Position numbers and translations under genes: made by a program. Source: Terfezia claveryi (taxonomy: Eukaryota; Ascomycota; Pezizomycetes; Pezizales; Pezizaceae). From it: a stretch of 64,000 bases of DNA. How positions within the stretch are numbered: position 1 is the stretch's first letter; every line of letters starts with the position of its first letter. The stretch spans positions 1-64,000 of the forward strand of contig WHUX01000218.1 in NCBI GenBank assembly GCA_015179025.1, in the 5' to 3' direction. This document shows, piece after piece, positions 8,440 to 18,500 of this stretch. The notes under the pieces are model-generated. The model was not told where the DNA came from. It did no database searches and saw only the letters and a program-made list of their open reading frames with translations.

Positions 8440-9802
8440 CCACCAAATCCACTCCAGACACCTTTATGAATGGTTAGACTTGGTCCATGGCCTTGCCTTC
8501 CAGTAATCTATAGATATATAAGAGCTGGTATTGGATGGTGGGGAACTTGACGGAGTCCCCTGAGAGTTTGATCTACACGGAGTTCTTCCATGCCCTCAGC
8601 CTGTTGCGATCTCCGTTGAACTTGGGGGGAGCTGGGAGGTCTTGTGTCTTTGGAGTGTTCTGGGAGCCTGCTGTATCCAAGGCGCGAGTCAACCTTTGTA
8701 TGGTATTTCTGTCCTGAATTGCTTCTTCCTGTAGGAAGGTGATTACATCCTTGGTGGACTTGTTCCATTGTTCGGCCTTCTGGAGGTCGATGCCTAGTTG
8801 CTAACCAATAGCGTAGGTGGCAGAAAATATGTCAATGATCGTTCAGAGGTATTCTAGTAATTGGCCTGGGTCGGAGGGAATTGGGGTTTCTCTCCAGGCC
8901 TGGAACCTATCGACAGGTAGAAGAGCTAACTTGGGCATCGTACCAGTTGGTCAAAGTGTACAATATAGTGTGACGGGGCGCTCGGGAGACACGGCGACCA
9001 AGGGGTATACCTAGACAAGAGAGGATCAGGGGTAAAGGCATGGGCAGGAGCAGGAATCAGGTGTCTTGACACCATTGGTGGAGCTTCCACGTGTGTTAGT
9101 TGTTTCGCGAGGTAGGGTAGCAAAGCTGCAGAGACAAGACGAGGTAAGGAGGTGCACTGCAGTCCGACCAGTCCGACCAGTCCGCCCAGTCCGACCAGGC
9201 TGGTCTGGAATAGAAAAATGTATGAAGTTATCGCAGGCAGATCGAATGGGCTTGAGAGGAATGCCGAGTTGTATTTTTCATACTCTATTTACTAGGCCGA
9301 TTAGGTTCCGAAAATCATGATGTCTGTTTACTCCGCGCTGCTATATAGTAATCACTCGCACAGTAGTCTTCAGTCTGTCGGTTTAGTTAGGCCAGTCAGA
9401 CTAGGTGGCAGTTGGACTGGGCCAGCCTGGTCGGACTGGGCGGAGTGGGCGGACTGGTCGGACTGGGCGGACTGGGCGGACTGGTCGGGCTGGGCGGACC
9501 AGTCCATCTACAACCTGCTCTTGTGAGTATGCATGCCGGCCTGATAATTCAGGCCAGTCCCCGGCTGAGCTCAACCCGGTCCAGACCGGCCTGGGCCTGC
9601 TTGACGGCCGGACTGGCCGGCCCGATCCAAATACTGCACCAACGTGGGAGGAAGCAAGGTCTATATTAGGTATATAAGAAGTTGGATAGGGATCCATGCA
9701 ACATGAGTACAAGAACCAGAAGATATATACATGGTGCCAAGGTTGACAATGGGATAAGCTTCCTGAGGATAGGGAACCTTTGACACGCTAGATAACAATT
9801 AT
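8440..9802 (-). mobile_element. Gypsy relic, minus strand: gag N-terminus and expanded LTR
   Basis: Minus-strand 8470-8968 contains decayed gag: the LEGKAMD-like stretch, a PSNSTEI-like block and the TWxxPIPSxP region match 58559-59100, with frameshifts and stops. From about 8969 (TGTGACGGGG, the reverse of an LTR end) to about 9802 lies an LTR. Family landmarks are GGCGACCAAGGGGTA near the gag side and GAAGCAAGGTCTATATTAGG..TTGGATAGGGATCC and AAGCTTCC near the outer side. The LTR is some 270 bp longer than its relatives because a GC-rich tandem array was gained inside it. The outer boundary is approximate. Confidence 0.65.
9160..9640. repeat. GC-rich ~10-bp tandem arrays in inverted orientation inside an LTR
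   Basis: At 9163-9208 the plus strand reads repeated CAGTCCGACC/CAGTCCGCCC units ending CCAGGCTGG. At 9418-9505 it reads the reverse complement type (CCAGCCTGGTCGGACTGGGCGG...). The facing arrays form an imperfect inverted repeat over about 45 bp with a loop of about 210 bp. A further degenerate GGCCGGACTGGCCGG stretch lies at about 9600-9625. The surrounding LTR sequence (..GGTGCACTGCA at about 9152 and ACTGCACCAACG at about 9634) suggests an insert flanked by a short ACTGCA repeat. Confidence 0.7.
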
Positions 9803-10004
9803 TAATTACTATCTTATTCCGTAGTCTGGTTGCTTATTCCGCGACTTTTCCTACTGCCAGCTAGCTTCATTTTATATTTTCCTATTTTCTCTTGATGTAA
9901 GAATATATTGGTTACAAGCATACTTCCCCCTGTCCAAACGATATGCTTGTATCGAGAGTATACTGTATAATGCAAACCACCTATCAGTAAGAGAGGCTGC
10001 TTCC
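9803..10004. repeat. Dispersed hairpin repeat GTTACAAGCATA...TATGCTTGTA
   Basis: At 9895-9975: TGATGTAAGAATATATTGG, then TTACAAGCATAC, about 20 nt, and GATATGCTTGTATCGAGAG. The two arms pair with each other. The same layout with a different loop occurs at 5231-5310 and 32801-32865, so the arms are conserved while the loop drifts. No gene in this stretch. The family is not identified. Confidence 0.55.
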
Positions 10005-10261
10005 TTTTTTTTTTATTTTTTTAAAAACTTAGTACTCCTATGCAGCCCCGTTAGGGGGGCTATGAGGAGCCACGCGGAAACCCGGTGGATTCAAGGGGAA
10101 GGCAAGTTAATCTGCCGACCCCACGCAAACTGAGTAACTAAATACACGAACTGGGAGGAGGCCCCATGCTGTCATTAACGGACTAGCCGATGGCCCGTAG
10201 ACCTGACTGAACCTCAACCCGATAATGACGAGGTGGACTAATATGGATAAGAAATGAACTG
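10005..10261 (-). mobile_element. 257-bp 5'-truncated LINE-A, minus strand, 12-bp TSD
   Basis: On the minus strand it starts in the LINE 3' UTR (TCGGGTTGAGGTTCAGTCAGG, GTTAATGACAGCATGGGG) and ends GCATAGGAGTACTAAGT plus poly-A (poly-T on the plus strand at 10005). The 12-bp direct repeat GAGGCTGCTTCC flanks it at 9993-10004 and 10262-10273. It is clear evidence of target-primed retroposition. Confidence 0.85.
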
Positions 10262-10273
10262 GAGGCTGCTTCC

Positions 10274-10428
10274 TTAAGTATATTGACTGAGCCTGAAACT
10301 ACATGTAAATGTAAAGGCAGATGTCAAACCCACCGCTGTTCCTGTTCACATTTAAGTCGAGAATGTACACCCGATATCATCCTGCAAATGTTATATGTAC
10401 CAACAAATCACTTTCTAGTTCGTCCTCA
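10274..10428 (+). pseudogene. Relic of a Cys-rich (CXC-like) coding segment
   Basis: The translation CKCKGRCQTHRCSCSHLSREC at 10304-10366 is a dense cysteine pattern. After a one-base shift, HPANVICTN follows. This C.C.G.C.T.RC.C....C...CHP pattern resembles a cysteine motif found in tesmin/CXC-like and some transposon-linked proteins. The segment is cut at 10428 by the LINE and continues briefly after 12663 (TSD TAGTTCGTCCTCA at 10416-10428 and 12651-12663). The rest of the gene is not found, so the identity is tentative. Confidence 0.35.
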
Positions 10429-11029
10429 AGGAAGCCAGCATTCCACAAAGGATCGTCCAATTCATCAACAGATTCCTACAACCACGCTCCTTCCCCGTTC
10501 TCTGGGATGGACGAATAAGAGGTAACGGACACATGGATCAAGGAGCCCCTCAAGGCAGCCCACTCTCACCGGTCCTATGGCTTATCTATATAGGCCACAC
10601 TCTTAATAAGGCAGCTAACCGTCTTTCACTTCCATAACAACATCAGTCTCTAGGAAGTTAAGGCCAAGTACAACAGCACTGAGGAAACCATCCCCCAAAT
10701 CCTATTCCGTTCAGCTTTTCTCATACGTGGACGATATTAACCCTCTGATCACAAGCAACCTAGACACCAAGAAACATAATAGTCTGGTTAATCTCGTCAA
10801 CAGCACACTCAATGAGGCAGCAGAAGAGGACGAACTTCAATGGGACCCTACCAAGGAGTCAAGGTTGGATTTCCACAACAAAGGTAGCATCAAATATTGC
10901 AAGACTCTGGGTATCACGATAGCAAGCAACCTCTTGTGGAAAAGTCACGTTGCACAGCGGACACATAAGGCGGCAAATATAATAAGGGTACTAACCAGTC
11001 TTGGCAAGCAAAATGGAGGAATGAGCCCA

Positions 11030-11482
11030 GTAGCCCTTACCATACATCACCCGGATGAGGACCACCACCGGGATGTGGCTCACTCGCTTATTTCAGCGGT
11101 TTCGATAGTTTCGCGACCAATATGGGACCAAATGGGCTCAAATTTTGGGATTGCATTGTAGATGTATGGTAGGTAGTTTCTTGAAACAAGTGTGGATGGG
11201 CCAAGGCGCATTACTGCTGGAATTATCCTGACAGAAATACCAGGGATCACCGGGTGGGTTGGCTGTAAGAAAAGTCGATATATAGGGGCTATGAGGGCTA
11301 TAAGCAAGCAATAATCATTGTTACAACTTGGTACTTACGGCCAGTATACATTATAGGAGCAATTGCAGGCAATACGTTGCTATAGAAGTACTGGTCAGCA
11401 AGGGGGGACTTAACTGGGGGGTATTTCTTCTTGTTACTCAACCAAAATCGGTCTGAATCAAGTTCCAAATAGTGCAATCCCA
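11030..11482 (-). other. Non-LINE segment inside LINE-A, possible insertion or captured gene piece
   Basis: LINE homology stops soon after the GGMSPVA stretch at about 11030 and resumes at about 11480 (compare 49900-49940). In between, the minus strand has two open stretches (11483-11298 and 11307-11080), separated by a possible 41-nt intron (GTAAGT...TTATAG), with hydrophobic runs such as IACLLIALIAPIYRLFL. A 10-bp inverted repeat TGGGATTGCA (11154-11163 region) / TGCAATCCCA (11472-11481 region) brackets most of it. The protein is not recognised. It may be a small DNA transposon, a gene fragment or a rearrangement. Confidence 0.3.
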
Positions 11483-12379
11483 TTGATACATAAAGAAATC
11501 ATGGACCCGAAGTCAGATTCCTCCAAACACTTAGGTCCCTGGGTGGCAAGCGTAGGCTCCATTCTAGAGGAGGGTTGGAGAGTGTGCTATACCGATGGTA
11601 CAGGACGTAAAGGTGTGGTAGCGAGTGGGGTCCATAGTGAAGGCCGGACAGGACCCCCCCCTGAGGATTATGGAGGCTTCTTGGGAGATCATGCCACAGT
11701 AGCAGACGGCGAACTCTATGCAATGCAACTAGCAGTGTGCAACGAAGACGCAGACATGCTAACCATTCTCTCGGACTCACAAGCGGCTATCCAGGCAATA
11801 TGCAACATGAGTGCAGGCTCCCCCCCCCGCTCCGGCATCGAAAGGAAAATCAAGGCCCAATTAACCTCCAACCCGCACAGAGACCTTCAGCTGGCATGGG
11901 TTAGAGGCCACCTGGGCATCCCAGGGAACGAGAAAGCGGACCAGATCGCCTGCTTTCAGTCCCACCTAGGAGAAGTAATAGGCCACAGACAGACCATCAC
12001 AGAAGGGGGTCTTCGCGCATCCTCCAAAGCCACCCGTAAAGAAGCGAGAGCTAGAGCCGGATACGGGATCAGAAGAACAGAGTGGAATCGACACGCCCTC
12101 TCAGCTTTCACATGGATGCGTACGAACAGAGGCCCACAGAAGAGCTGGCTACACCACGTCGGCAAAGCAGAATCAGCGGAGTGCGTATGCGGACACCCCA
12201 CCGAGACGGGAGAGCATATCGTCTTCACCTGCCCACGCTTCGATCGACACCGGAGAGCCCTGTTGGGGGTAAGGAGCAGCTGGGAAGAGCTCGACAAGGC
12301 GGAATGGAGAAAGGAAGGGGAAGATAGTTATGAGGCCACGGAGGCCTTTTTCGGGATAATTTACAAAGAGTTTATTTAG
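11483..12379 (+). CDS. LINE-A RNase H domain and C-terminal zinc motif (partial ORF2)
   Basis: This is the open 3' part of LINE ORF2; the true polyprotein started upstream. It has the RNase H acidic residues in order (YTDGTGRKG, DGELYAMQ, ILSDSQAAIQA, WVRGHLGIPGNEKADQIA), which degrade RNA in the RNA/DNA hybrid. A cysteine/histidine cluster follows (ECVCG..TGEHIVFTC), typical of the C-terminus of I/Tad-type LINEs. It ends EAFFGIIYKEFI-stop. It has no independent start and would not be expected to be expressed as a normal gene. Confidence 0.85.
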   Translation: MIHKEIMDPKSDSSKHLGPWVASVGSILEEGWRVCYTDGTGRKGVVASGVHSEGRTGPPPEDYGGFLGDHATVADGELYAMQLAVCNEDADMLTILSDSQAAIQAICNMSAGSPPRSGIERKIKAQLTSNPHRDLQLAWVRGHLGIPGNEKADQIACFQSHLGEVIGHRQTITEGGLRASSKATRKEARARAGYGIRRTEWNRHALSAFTWMRTNRGPQKSWLHHVGKAESAECVCGHPTETGEHIVFTCPRFDRHRRALLGVRSSWEELDKAEWRKEGEDSYEATEAFFGIIYKEFI

Positions 12380-12829
12380 GAGCAGTCCAGGTCACGGTTT
12401 ACGATTAGTCCTTTATCATTTACGAATTCCCTTCGTTCGAGTCCGCATGTTAGTTCAGTTCATCTCGTCTTTTACAAGTTCGTCAGTTATCTGGTTATTA
12501 TGAGTTCATTATTATGTATTTATTTATTCCGCGTGGGTCTGGCCGATTAACTGGCCTTACCCTTGAATCCACCGGGTTTCCGTGTGGCTCCTCATAGCCC
12601 CCTATTGGGGCTGCATAGGAGTACTAAGTTTTTTAAAAAAAAAAAAAAAATAGTTCGTCCTCATCCAAATTCTCTAAAGAGGATACAATACATGTTGCTG
12701 GCCCTTTTTAATGTCCAATGTCATTTCTTACTTTACTCCCACTTTTTATTCCCTTGCGTGCTTTATTCCACCTTGTATCTACTATTTATCAAATTTTACT
12801 CATTTGGGTAATTATGTGGCCCCGTGTTC

Positions 12830-12879
12830 TAACGAGGCTGCATAGGAGTACTAAGTATTTAAAAAAAAAAAAAAAAAAA
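12830..12879 (+). mobile_element. 50-bp LINE-A tail micro-insertion, 14-bp TSD (1 mismatch)
   Basis: Only about 30 bp of LINE 3' end (TAACGAGGCTGCATAGGAG..) plus a poly-A run. It is flanked by GTGGCCCCGTGTTC (12816-12829) and GTGCCCCCGTGTTC (12880-12893). It is among the shortest recognisable copies in this window. Confidence 0.7.
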
Positions 12880-12945
12880 GTGCCCCCGTGTTCGCCCGCG
12901 GGGCCCGGGCCCCCCGCGAGACAACAAACTGTTCCCGCGGCAGGA

Positions 12946-13022
12946 CCGGGCCAGCCGCGAGCCAGGCCTCGCGCGAGAGGCCCGGTCCTCTCGCGAATAT
13001 TGCGTTCTCGCGGCTGGCCCGG
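12946..13022. repeat. GC-rich stem-loop with perfect 16-bp arms
   Basis: CCGGGCCAGCCGCGAG at 12946-12961 pairs perfectly with CTCGCGGCTGGCCCGG at 13007-13022. The 45-nt loop itself contains CCTCGCGCGAG. It is embedded in a very CG-rich island (12885-13025) in an otherwise moderate-GC region. It lies about 90 bp past the 3' end of the FunK1 gene (convergent side). Its function is unknown; a terminator-like or transposon-derived role is possible. Confidence 0.75.
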
Positions 13023-13112
13023 AACACCTACATACTTCCTAACATTAAACTCTCAGACCAATGAAAATACCTTCTGAGAAGCATAGTCATCAAGGAGACA
13101 AGCGTGAAACAT

Positions 13113-15587
13113 TTACTCCACGAGCTTCTGCTCATTCTTCTCCAACTCCATAACTAACGTTTCAAAAATTCCCTTCACTTGCAAAAACCCTTGCCAATCA
13201 CTCAATCCGGGTTTAATCTCCTCTTTACCCACTGCATTGCTATTGCCTCTTCTTCGGCTCCCATCTCTTCCCTGCTTTCCCACTATCCCACCGCCCTGAC
13301 TGGGAACTACCTCCTGGGAGACTACACAGATCCCCGACTGGCCGCTCTCCCACAATACACTCCTAAAGTCGTAAGCCGCCTGTTCAAAAGCCGCAAACCC
13401 CTCCGCAAACCGTTCGAGCAACTGCTCGAAATGGGCCTCGTACGTGATAATATTCATTACTTTATGGCTCGCGACCTCTAGGGGGTCCCCTAGTAGCCAG
13501 GGCTCCAGTGGGTTTCCTTCTGGCCATACTTTTATGCCGCTTGTGGGTACGTTATACCTGGCTCCTTTTCTTTGTTGATACTTTGCAGACGAGGCAGACT
13601 GAGAGTAGGGCAATGCGTGGTTGCAGGCCACCCAAAGTAAGACATAAAACATGCTCTCAAGATCATGTCTATACCTATGTCCCTCTCTTCCTAGTAAGAT
13701 ATTGATAGCAATGAACGGATATGTACCTGTTCTATCCACCGCCCCAGAAGGCGTCACAGTACTACCCTCTCCTATATTGATTGCATAATCCAGATCAATC
13801 AGACAGCCAAACAGCATATCCCCAGCAGGGCAAACTTTGGATTTTCCTGGAAGGATGCGAATGGCATTAGCGGGGTCTGGGTAGGCGAGGATATTATTTG
13901 TGGAAATATCCCTGTGTAGGATTCCGCCTTCAAAGAGCAGTGATGCATGCGCAATAAGACCAGTGTAGAGAGCACGGGCAATACAAAGAGGAGTAAGGCT
14001 TGGATGGTCGATGGTTGTACCAGTGGTGCTGAAGATGAGGCGAGATAAGATGCGGTTGTGCGAAGCCATATATGTTTCGTATTGCCTTATTGTTGTACCA
14101 GGTGCTGAATCAATATCACTCTTGGGAGGATAAACAGGGTCTGGGACTAAACCGTGCCGCACATCCCGTTCAATATCCTCGTATGAGTCAGACGCTATTA
14201 CGGTTGGGAGGCCAATGACACCCTTCTGTGCCGCAAGAAGGTACAAGTCACCTTCAGCCAAACGGCCTGTGCTGCGCCAGCTATATTTAACGGCGAACAC
14301 ATCAGAAGGGGAAGAGAGCGAGGTACACTTCCACACACGCGTCCCACGACCAACAATGCCCGCTGCAACGAAAATAGGCTCTTGGAGCGCAATCTGCTGC
14401 TTGGTTGTTTGATTGAAGCTGGAGCAGTTCATTTGGGTGGAAAGGTGGCAGGCTTCATCAAGAGGATATATATGGTTTGATGACCATTTAATACTCACTG
14501 CGTGGAACCCGTGCTGCTGTGGCGTTAGCCTCGTCAATGCTATCAGGGCCTGCACAACAGTGACTAGGTCTTTCTCCGACGTAGTATAATCCAGGTCTTT
14601 AGAGCATACTGCGCCTGCACGGTCAAAATGCCAGAGAGTGATGGAGGGCTTTTTGTTTGATGAAAGGAAACCAAACAGGGAAGACCGGCATGGTTGTGCC
14701 ATGAAGACTTCTTGGGCATATGTTGCGAGCTGGGTCTGGGCATGTTGCACGCTGCTGCCTGCAGACTGGTGTTCGCCAGCAACCAGAATACAGCGCCATG
14801 ACTTTCTGCCTGAATGTTGTGGAGTCAGGTCTTTGGCAGCTTTCGTTGGCTGCAGAGCGTCTGCTAGGTAAGCACATCGGTGCATCAGTACTAGGACGTG
14901 ATGAGAGGCTTGGGAGGGGATAAGCGTACCTTCTACCATTTCCTCAATTGACAGAGTGATGTCCGGCTTGATATTTCGGTTGCGTAGCCCAGCCGGTGCT
15001 AAAGTTCGAGCACTTGACCAGACAAAGCTACCTGTGCGCTTGGTCGGTGAGAAGGAACGTTGCTGGTCCATCGCTAGTTGCTCTGCGGTGCGTGTAATCC
15101 CTGATGCGAATTCACAAAACCAATCCACAAAGATACCGTCAGAAAAACCACGGGGTAAGCAACTGTAAACCCCAGTCTTTGCATCGTGCATAACTCCAAT
15201 ATTCTGGCATGTGAGCCTAGCGAGTATGTTGACGGCTTCGTCATGGGATGGTGAAGCACTGGTACCATCAAGGAAAAATGTTTCCACAAATCGGGGGTCC
15301 CTATAGATAGAGTCTGGTGGAAGCTCCCCCTGGATCAACGCAGAGGTGGTGGCGGCGGACCGCAGGCGTTTTGTGCCATTCGAGTCTGAACGCCGTTGAA
15401 TATTTGGACCTGGGAGTGGGATGGAGGAGGCTTTGCGCTTGACAGGGGTGGAATGGGGAGGATAGAAGTAGTGCGCAGGAGCGGAAGAAGGGGCACCAGC
15501 GCGTGGGGATTTGGGTTGCCGAGATTGAAAGCCAGCTGATATTATGCCGTCGTCGGAGTCGCGATCGGTCGTTGACATCAATGACAT
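13113..15587 (-). CDS. FunK1-type fungal protein kinase (824 aa)
   Basis: Single-exon ORF. The N-terminus (about 1-90) is basic and Ser/Pro-rich and includes SSIPLPGPN. The middle region holds the FunK1 N-lobe (GIVGRGTRVWKC glycine-rich turn and FAVKYSWR with the presumed ATP-binding Lys). The catalytic loop is HRDISTNNILA (His558, Asp560, Asn about 565). The usual DFG is DLD (residues 598-600). RTGTYPFIA and the RYRHDLESMFYVLLWVA helix, hallmark of the FunK1 family, follow. A Gly/Arg/Ser-rich segment sits near the C-terminus. FunK1 kinases are expanded in filamentous fungi and mostly uncharacterised. All key residues are present, so it is probably active. ATG at 15587; a second Met is at codon 4. 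Confidence 0.92.
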   Translation of the reverse strand: MSLMSTTDRDSDDGIISAGFQSRQPKSPRAGAPSSAPAHYFYPPHSTPVKRKASSIPLPGPNIQRRSDSNGTKRLRSAATTSALIQGELPPDSIYRDPRFVETFFLDGTSASPSHDEAVNILARLTCQNIGVMHDAKTGVYSCLPRGFSDGIFVDWFCEFASGITRTAEQLAMDQQRSFSPTKRTGSFVWSSARTLAPAGLRNRNIKPDITLSIEEMVEGTLIPSQASHHVLVLMHRCAYLADALQPTKAAKDLTPQHSGRKSWRCILVAGEHQSAGSSVQHAQTQLATYAQEVFMAQPCRSSLFGFLSSNKKPSITLWHFDRAGAVCSKDLDYTTSEKDLVTVVQALIALTRLTPQQHGFHAVSIKWSSNHIYPLDEACHLSTQMNCSSFNQTTKQQIALQEPIFVAAGIVGRGTRVWKCTSLSSPSDVFAVKYSWRSTGRLAEGDLYLLAAQKGVIGLPTVIASDSYEDIERDVRHGLVPDPVYPPKSDIDSAPGTTIRQYETYMASHNRILSRLIFSTTGTTIDHPSLTPLCIARALYTGLIAHASLLFEGGILHRDISTNNILAYPDPANAIRILPGKSKVCPAGDMLFGCLIDLDYAINIGEGSTVTPSGAVDRTGTYPFIAINILLGREGHRYRHDLESMFYVLLWVACNHALPYSQSASSAKYQQRKGARYNVPTSGIKVWPEGNPLEPWLLGDPLEVASHKVMNIITYEAHFEQLLERFAEGFAAFEQAAYDFRSVLWESGQSGICVVSQEVVPSQGGGIVGKQGRDGSRRRGNSNAVGKEEIKPGLSDWQGFLQVKGIFETLVMELEKNEQKLVE

Positions 15588-18500
15588 GGTTTATAAGGAA
15601 TGCACTGTGATCTTTGTATATGTTGCAGCGGTCAGAAAGTGGCTTGTATACCTACAGTACATCAAAGGACTTGGTTGAGGTTGTGCGCCGAGATGTGCAG
15701 CGTGCATTGCCGACGCCTCGGATCATGTAAACAAACAAGGGTGTGGCCGGTTATTTTCTTTTATGTTAAAAATAATAAAAATTCAAAAAATCCATTCCGC
15801 CTAGGTGTTTCCAAGTCAGGGAGCTGCCTGCTGCGCATTGGGGGATTTAGAACTGCTTCCACATGGTGGTCCTGTTCACCTAATCACGGGAGGTGCCTGT
15901 GGTCATTTGTGCTGGCCTGGTAGCAAGGAAGGAAACATGCTTTCCCTCGTATATTCAAAGTCTATGTTGCTATAATGTTGGTTGAATTAGTTCTACCTTA
16001 ATTGCTTAACCATTATCAAAATAAATACCAACTACTATTGCCAATTGAACCTATAAAGGTATAGTGCCTGAGGGAAAATACTTACTTAATCTATGAAACC
16101 TTTTATTATGTAGTAATTGGCTGATTATTTTCTTACTATAGCTATATATCTCATACAGAGAGGTTGTAAATTCTTAGACATTATATATTTCTATAGTAGT
16201 ACCTAATATAAGTAACTTCTGGCTATCCCTTATAAAAGATACTGAAACTAATATAATAACAAAGACTACATATCTATATAGGAGATTAAACTCATAATAA
16301 TTACTGTACCAAAAAGAGGGATGTTATTGCTTGAGTGGTGATTCCGCTTCTCCATGAATACCAAGAGCACTGTCCAAGTAGCTGAACTTTATCGGCCTTA
16401 TGAATAAAGTTATGTCATACCACATACTTTCGAGTATACTACAGCAATCCTAGATTGCAATAACTCTGTAGTTTGGTAAGACCTGAAGTAGGTTAAATAT
16501 AAAAGAGGTACAATATTGATACCTGAAGTTGGTTAAATATAATAGCGATGTGATGTTGATACCCGAAGTTGGTTAGATATAGAGGACAAACGTGCATGAC
16601 AGATGCAGATAGATTTGCAAGGTGTTCTAGACAGGAGTAGACGACAGATCACAGGTTAATGAGGAGGTCGTGGTATGGAGTAATCTGGTTACTTAGGTAT
16701 GGAGTGGACTTGGCAGAGTACTGCTCCACCAAGCTTGACCTGCCAGGGAGGAAGAGGCAGTGGAAATTCATATATTAATTATTGTGGTGTTTTCCTTTGT
16801 TCTCAGGTTCGGGAGGCCAGAAATCTATGCGTCCAATGTTCTGAGGCCCAGGAAAGGTGGGAAGAGCGACGTCAATCTTAGAGGGCTTATTTGTGCATTT
16901 CGGTTATCCGACCCTGGATGTGCTTAAATAGGGAACCTTCCTGCAGTTTTCCACTGGATATCGCTAGCAAGCCTTTTCAACTTGATATATCGGGCTTTTC
17001 GTGCGAGACTAGGCTTTTCGTAGTCTGGTTGGGCTTTTCGTGAGTGGATAGAGCGGGTGGCAATGATTAATATTAAAGATATGGAATTGATTATCGGTTG
17101 GCTATATTGGGTGTTTTCCTCCCCATTAGGCTACCCTCGTTTTTTGATATTACCCATTTCTGGTTTATATACGATTCCAAGAGTATTTATCATTATGTTC
17201 CCTACTTCCGAGGATGGGTGTTCGAATGAAGAAGACTGTTTTGAGCTTACATTTGCTCTACTGTCCCACTCGCGAAGCCATATACGATTTTAAGCAACTA
17301 CATGAAAATATCAACAGACAACATCCCCGAGCAGTAACGGCACGCACCTAGCCGTTGATCCGTTTGCTTTCGGAGTCAAACAGCCCCATATTCAATATTC
17401 TTATCCGAATCTTGAAAATTACTGGTCTTATGTTTACGTAGGGAGGGAGTTCCCTCTGGATAACCTTAATTTTATGGAACCTTATAGTCCAATTCGTTGA
17501 CCTTGAGTTGAGGAATATGAGCATTCTCGCTACAAGATATGTTCACTTTGAATATAGCTCCTTTAATAGGTAGAACTTGGTACACGTGTGTCTCTTCGTT
17601 GGTAAAGGAAATGTGGATAGAGGACAGGATTCTAGGAGCGATCGACTGTAGGAAATTTACTGATAGATACCACAGCTACCAACAGAAGATGAATAACTAG
17701 CGTCGTCGTGTCTGACTTTCTATATTGTGGTTTTTCTTTATATACTTGGGTAACTGTCTAGACATCTACAGCATTTCCCTAAGGTAGAGGGATAGGAACA
17801 TAAGGGAACTAGCAATAATCGTAATAAGGTAGGTCAGATTCCTTAGTGCTATTCACTAGTAAACGAGACCGATTCCTGGAGTTCAGGGTAACCCAGAGAT
17901 ACTCCTGAGTCGTATTCTGGCCTCTGCTTCACGTGGATCTGTGTCATATGAATTGTTTTTAATTATTCCAGTACTACTACCATTCTTCCATGATTATTGA
18001 CAGATGTCAATATCAATGCTTGGGGAGATCATTTAGAAGTAAAGTCTTAACCTAGTTTTCTAGGCCTGAAGGCACTTAGCTAGACTATATATGACTCATA
18101 ATGAGGGTGAAGTGAGCAGATCTGAAATGTCTTCAGGCCATAGTGTCTGCATTGACCCGGCTGGACCTTTTTAAAGTTAAATAACGACCTAGTTATAATA
18201 TCAAGGTATCACACGTCCAGACCAAGAAAAGATAAACAAGTAACCACTCAAGTAGCTATGTAGGTAGTATACCTAGAGTAAGTGTGAGAGTACCGCAAGA
18301 TATTTCCACTTATATTCTTAACCAATTTAGTATTGGGATATTAGAGATTAAGCACAATTTAGAGCCTCAGCTGTGGTCTAAGCTTTTAAAGGAGAACGAA
18401 TTGCATAATGCCATTGGCCTCCACCTTTACTCTGCGGGAGTTTCTATGTACTAGGATTGGTTATCAAATTCCGGATTCTGGTGCAATCTAGGCTAGGCCC

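Larger units (their letters stand above)
10429..12650 (+). mobile_element. LINE-A (Tad/I-like non-LTR element), 5'-truncated, 13-bp TSD
   Basis: The copy begins inside the reverse transcriptase. Motif GAPQGSPLSPVLW is at about 10535-10575 and the catalytic box YVDD at 10724-10735, in different frames, so RT is broken. RNase H and a Cys cluster follow (11483-12379), then a 3' UTR ending GGCTGCATAGGAGTACTAAG and poly-A at about 12635-12650. The perfect repeat TAGTTCGTCCTCA at 10416-10428 and 12651-12663 proves one insertion event with 5' truncation. The part between about 11030 and 11470 does not look like LINE sequence (see separate entry). Confidence 0.9.
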
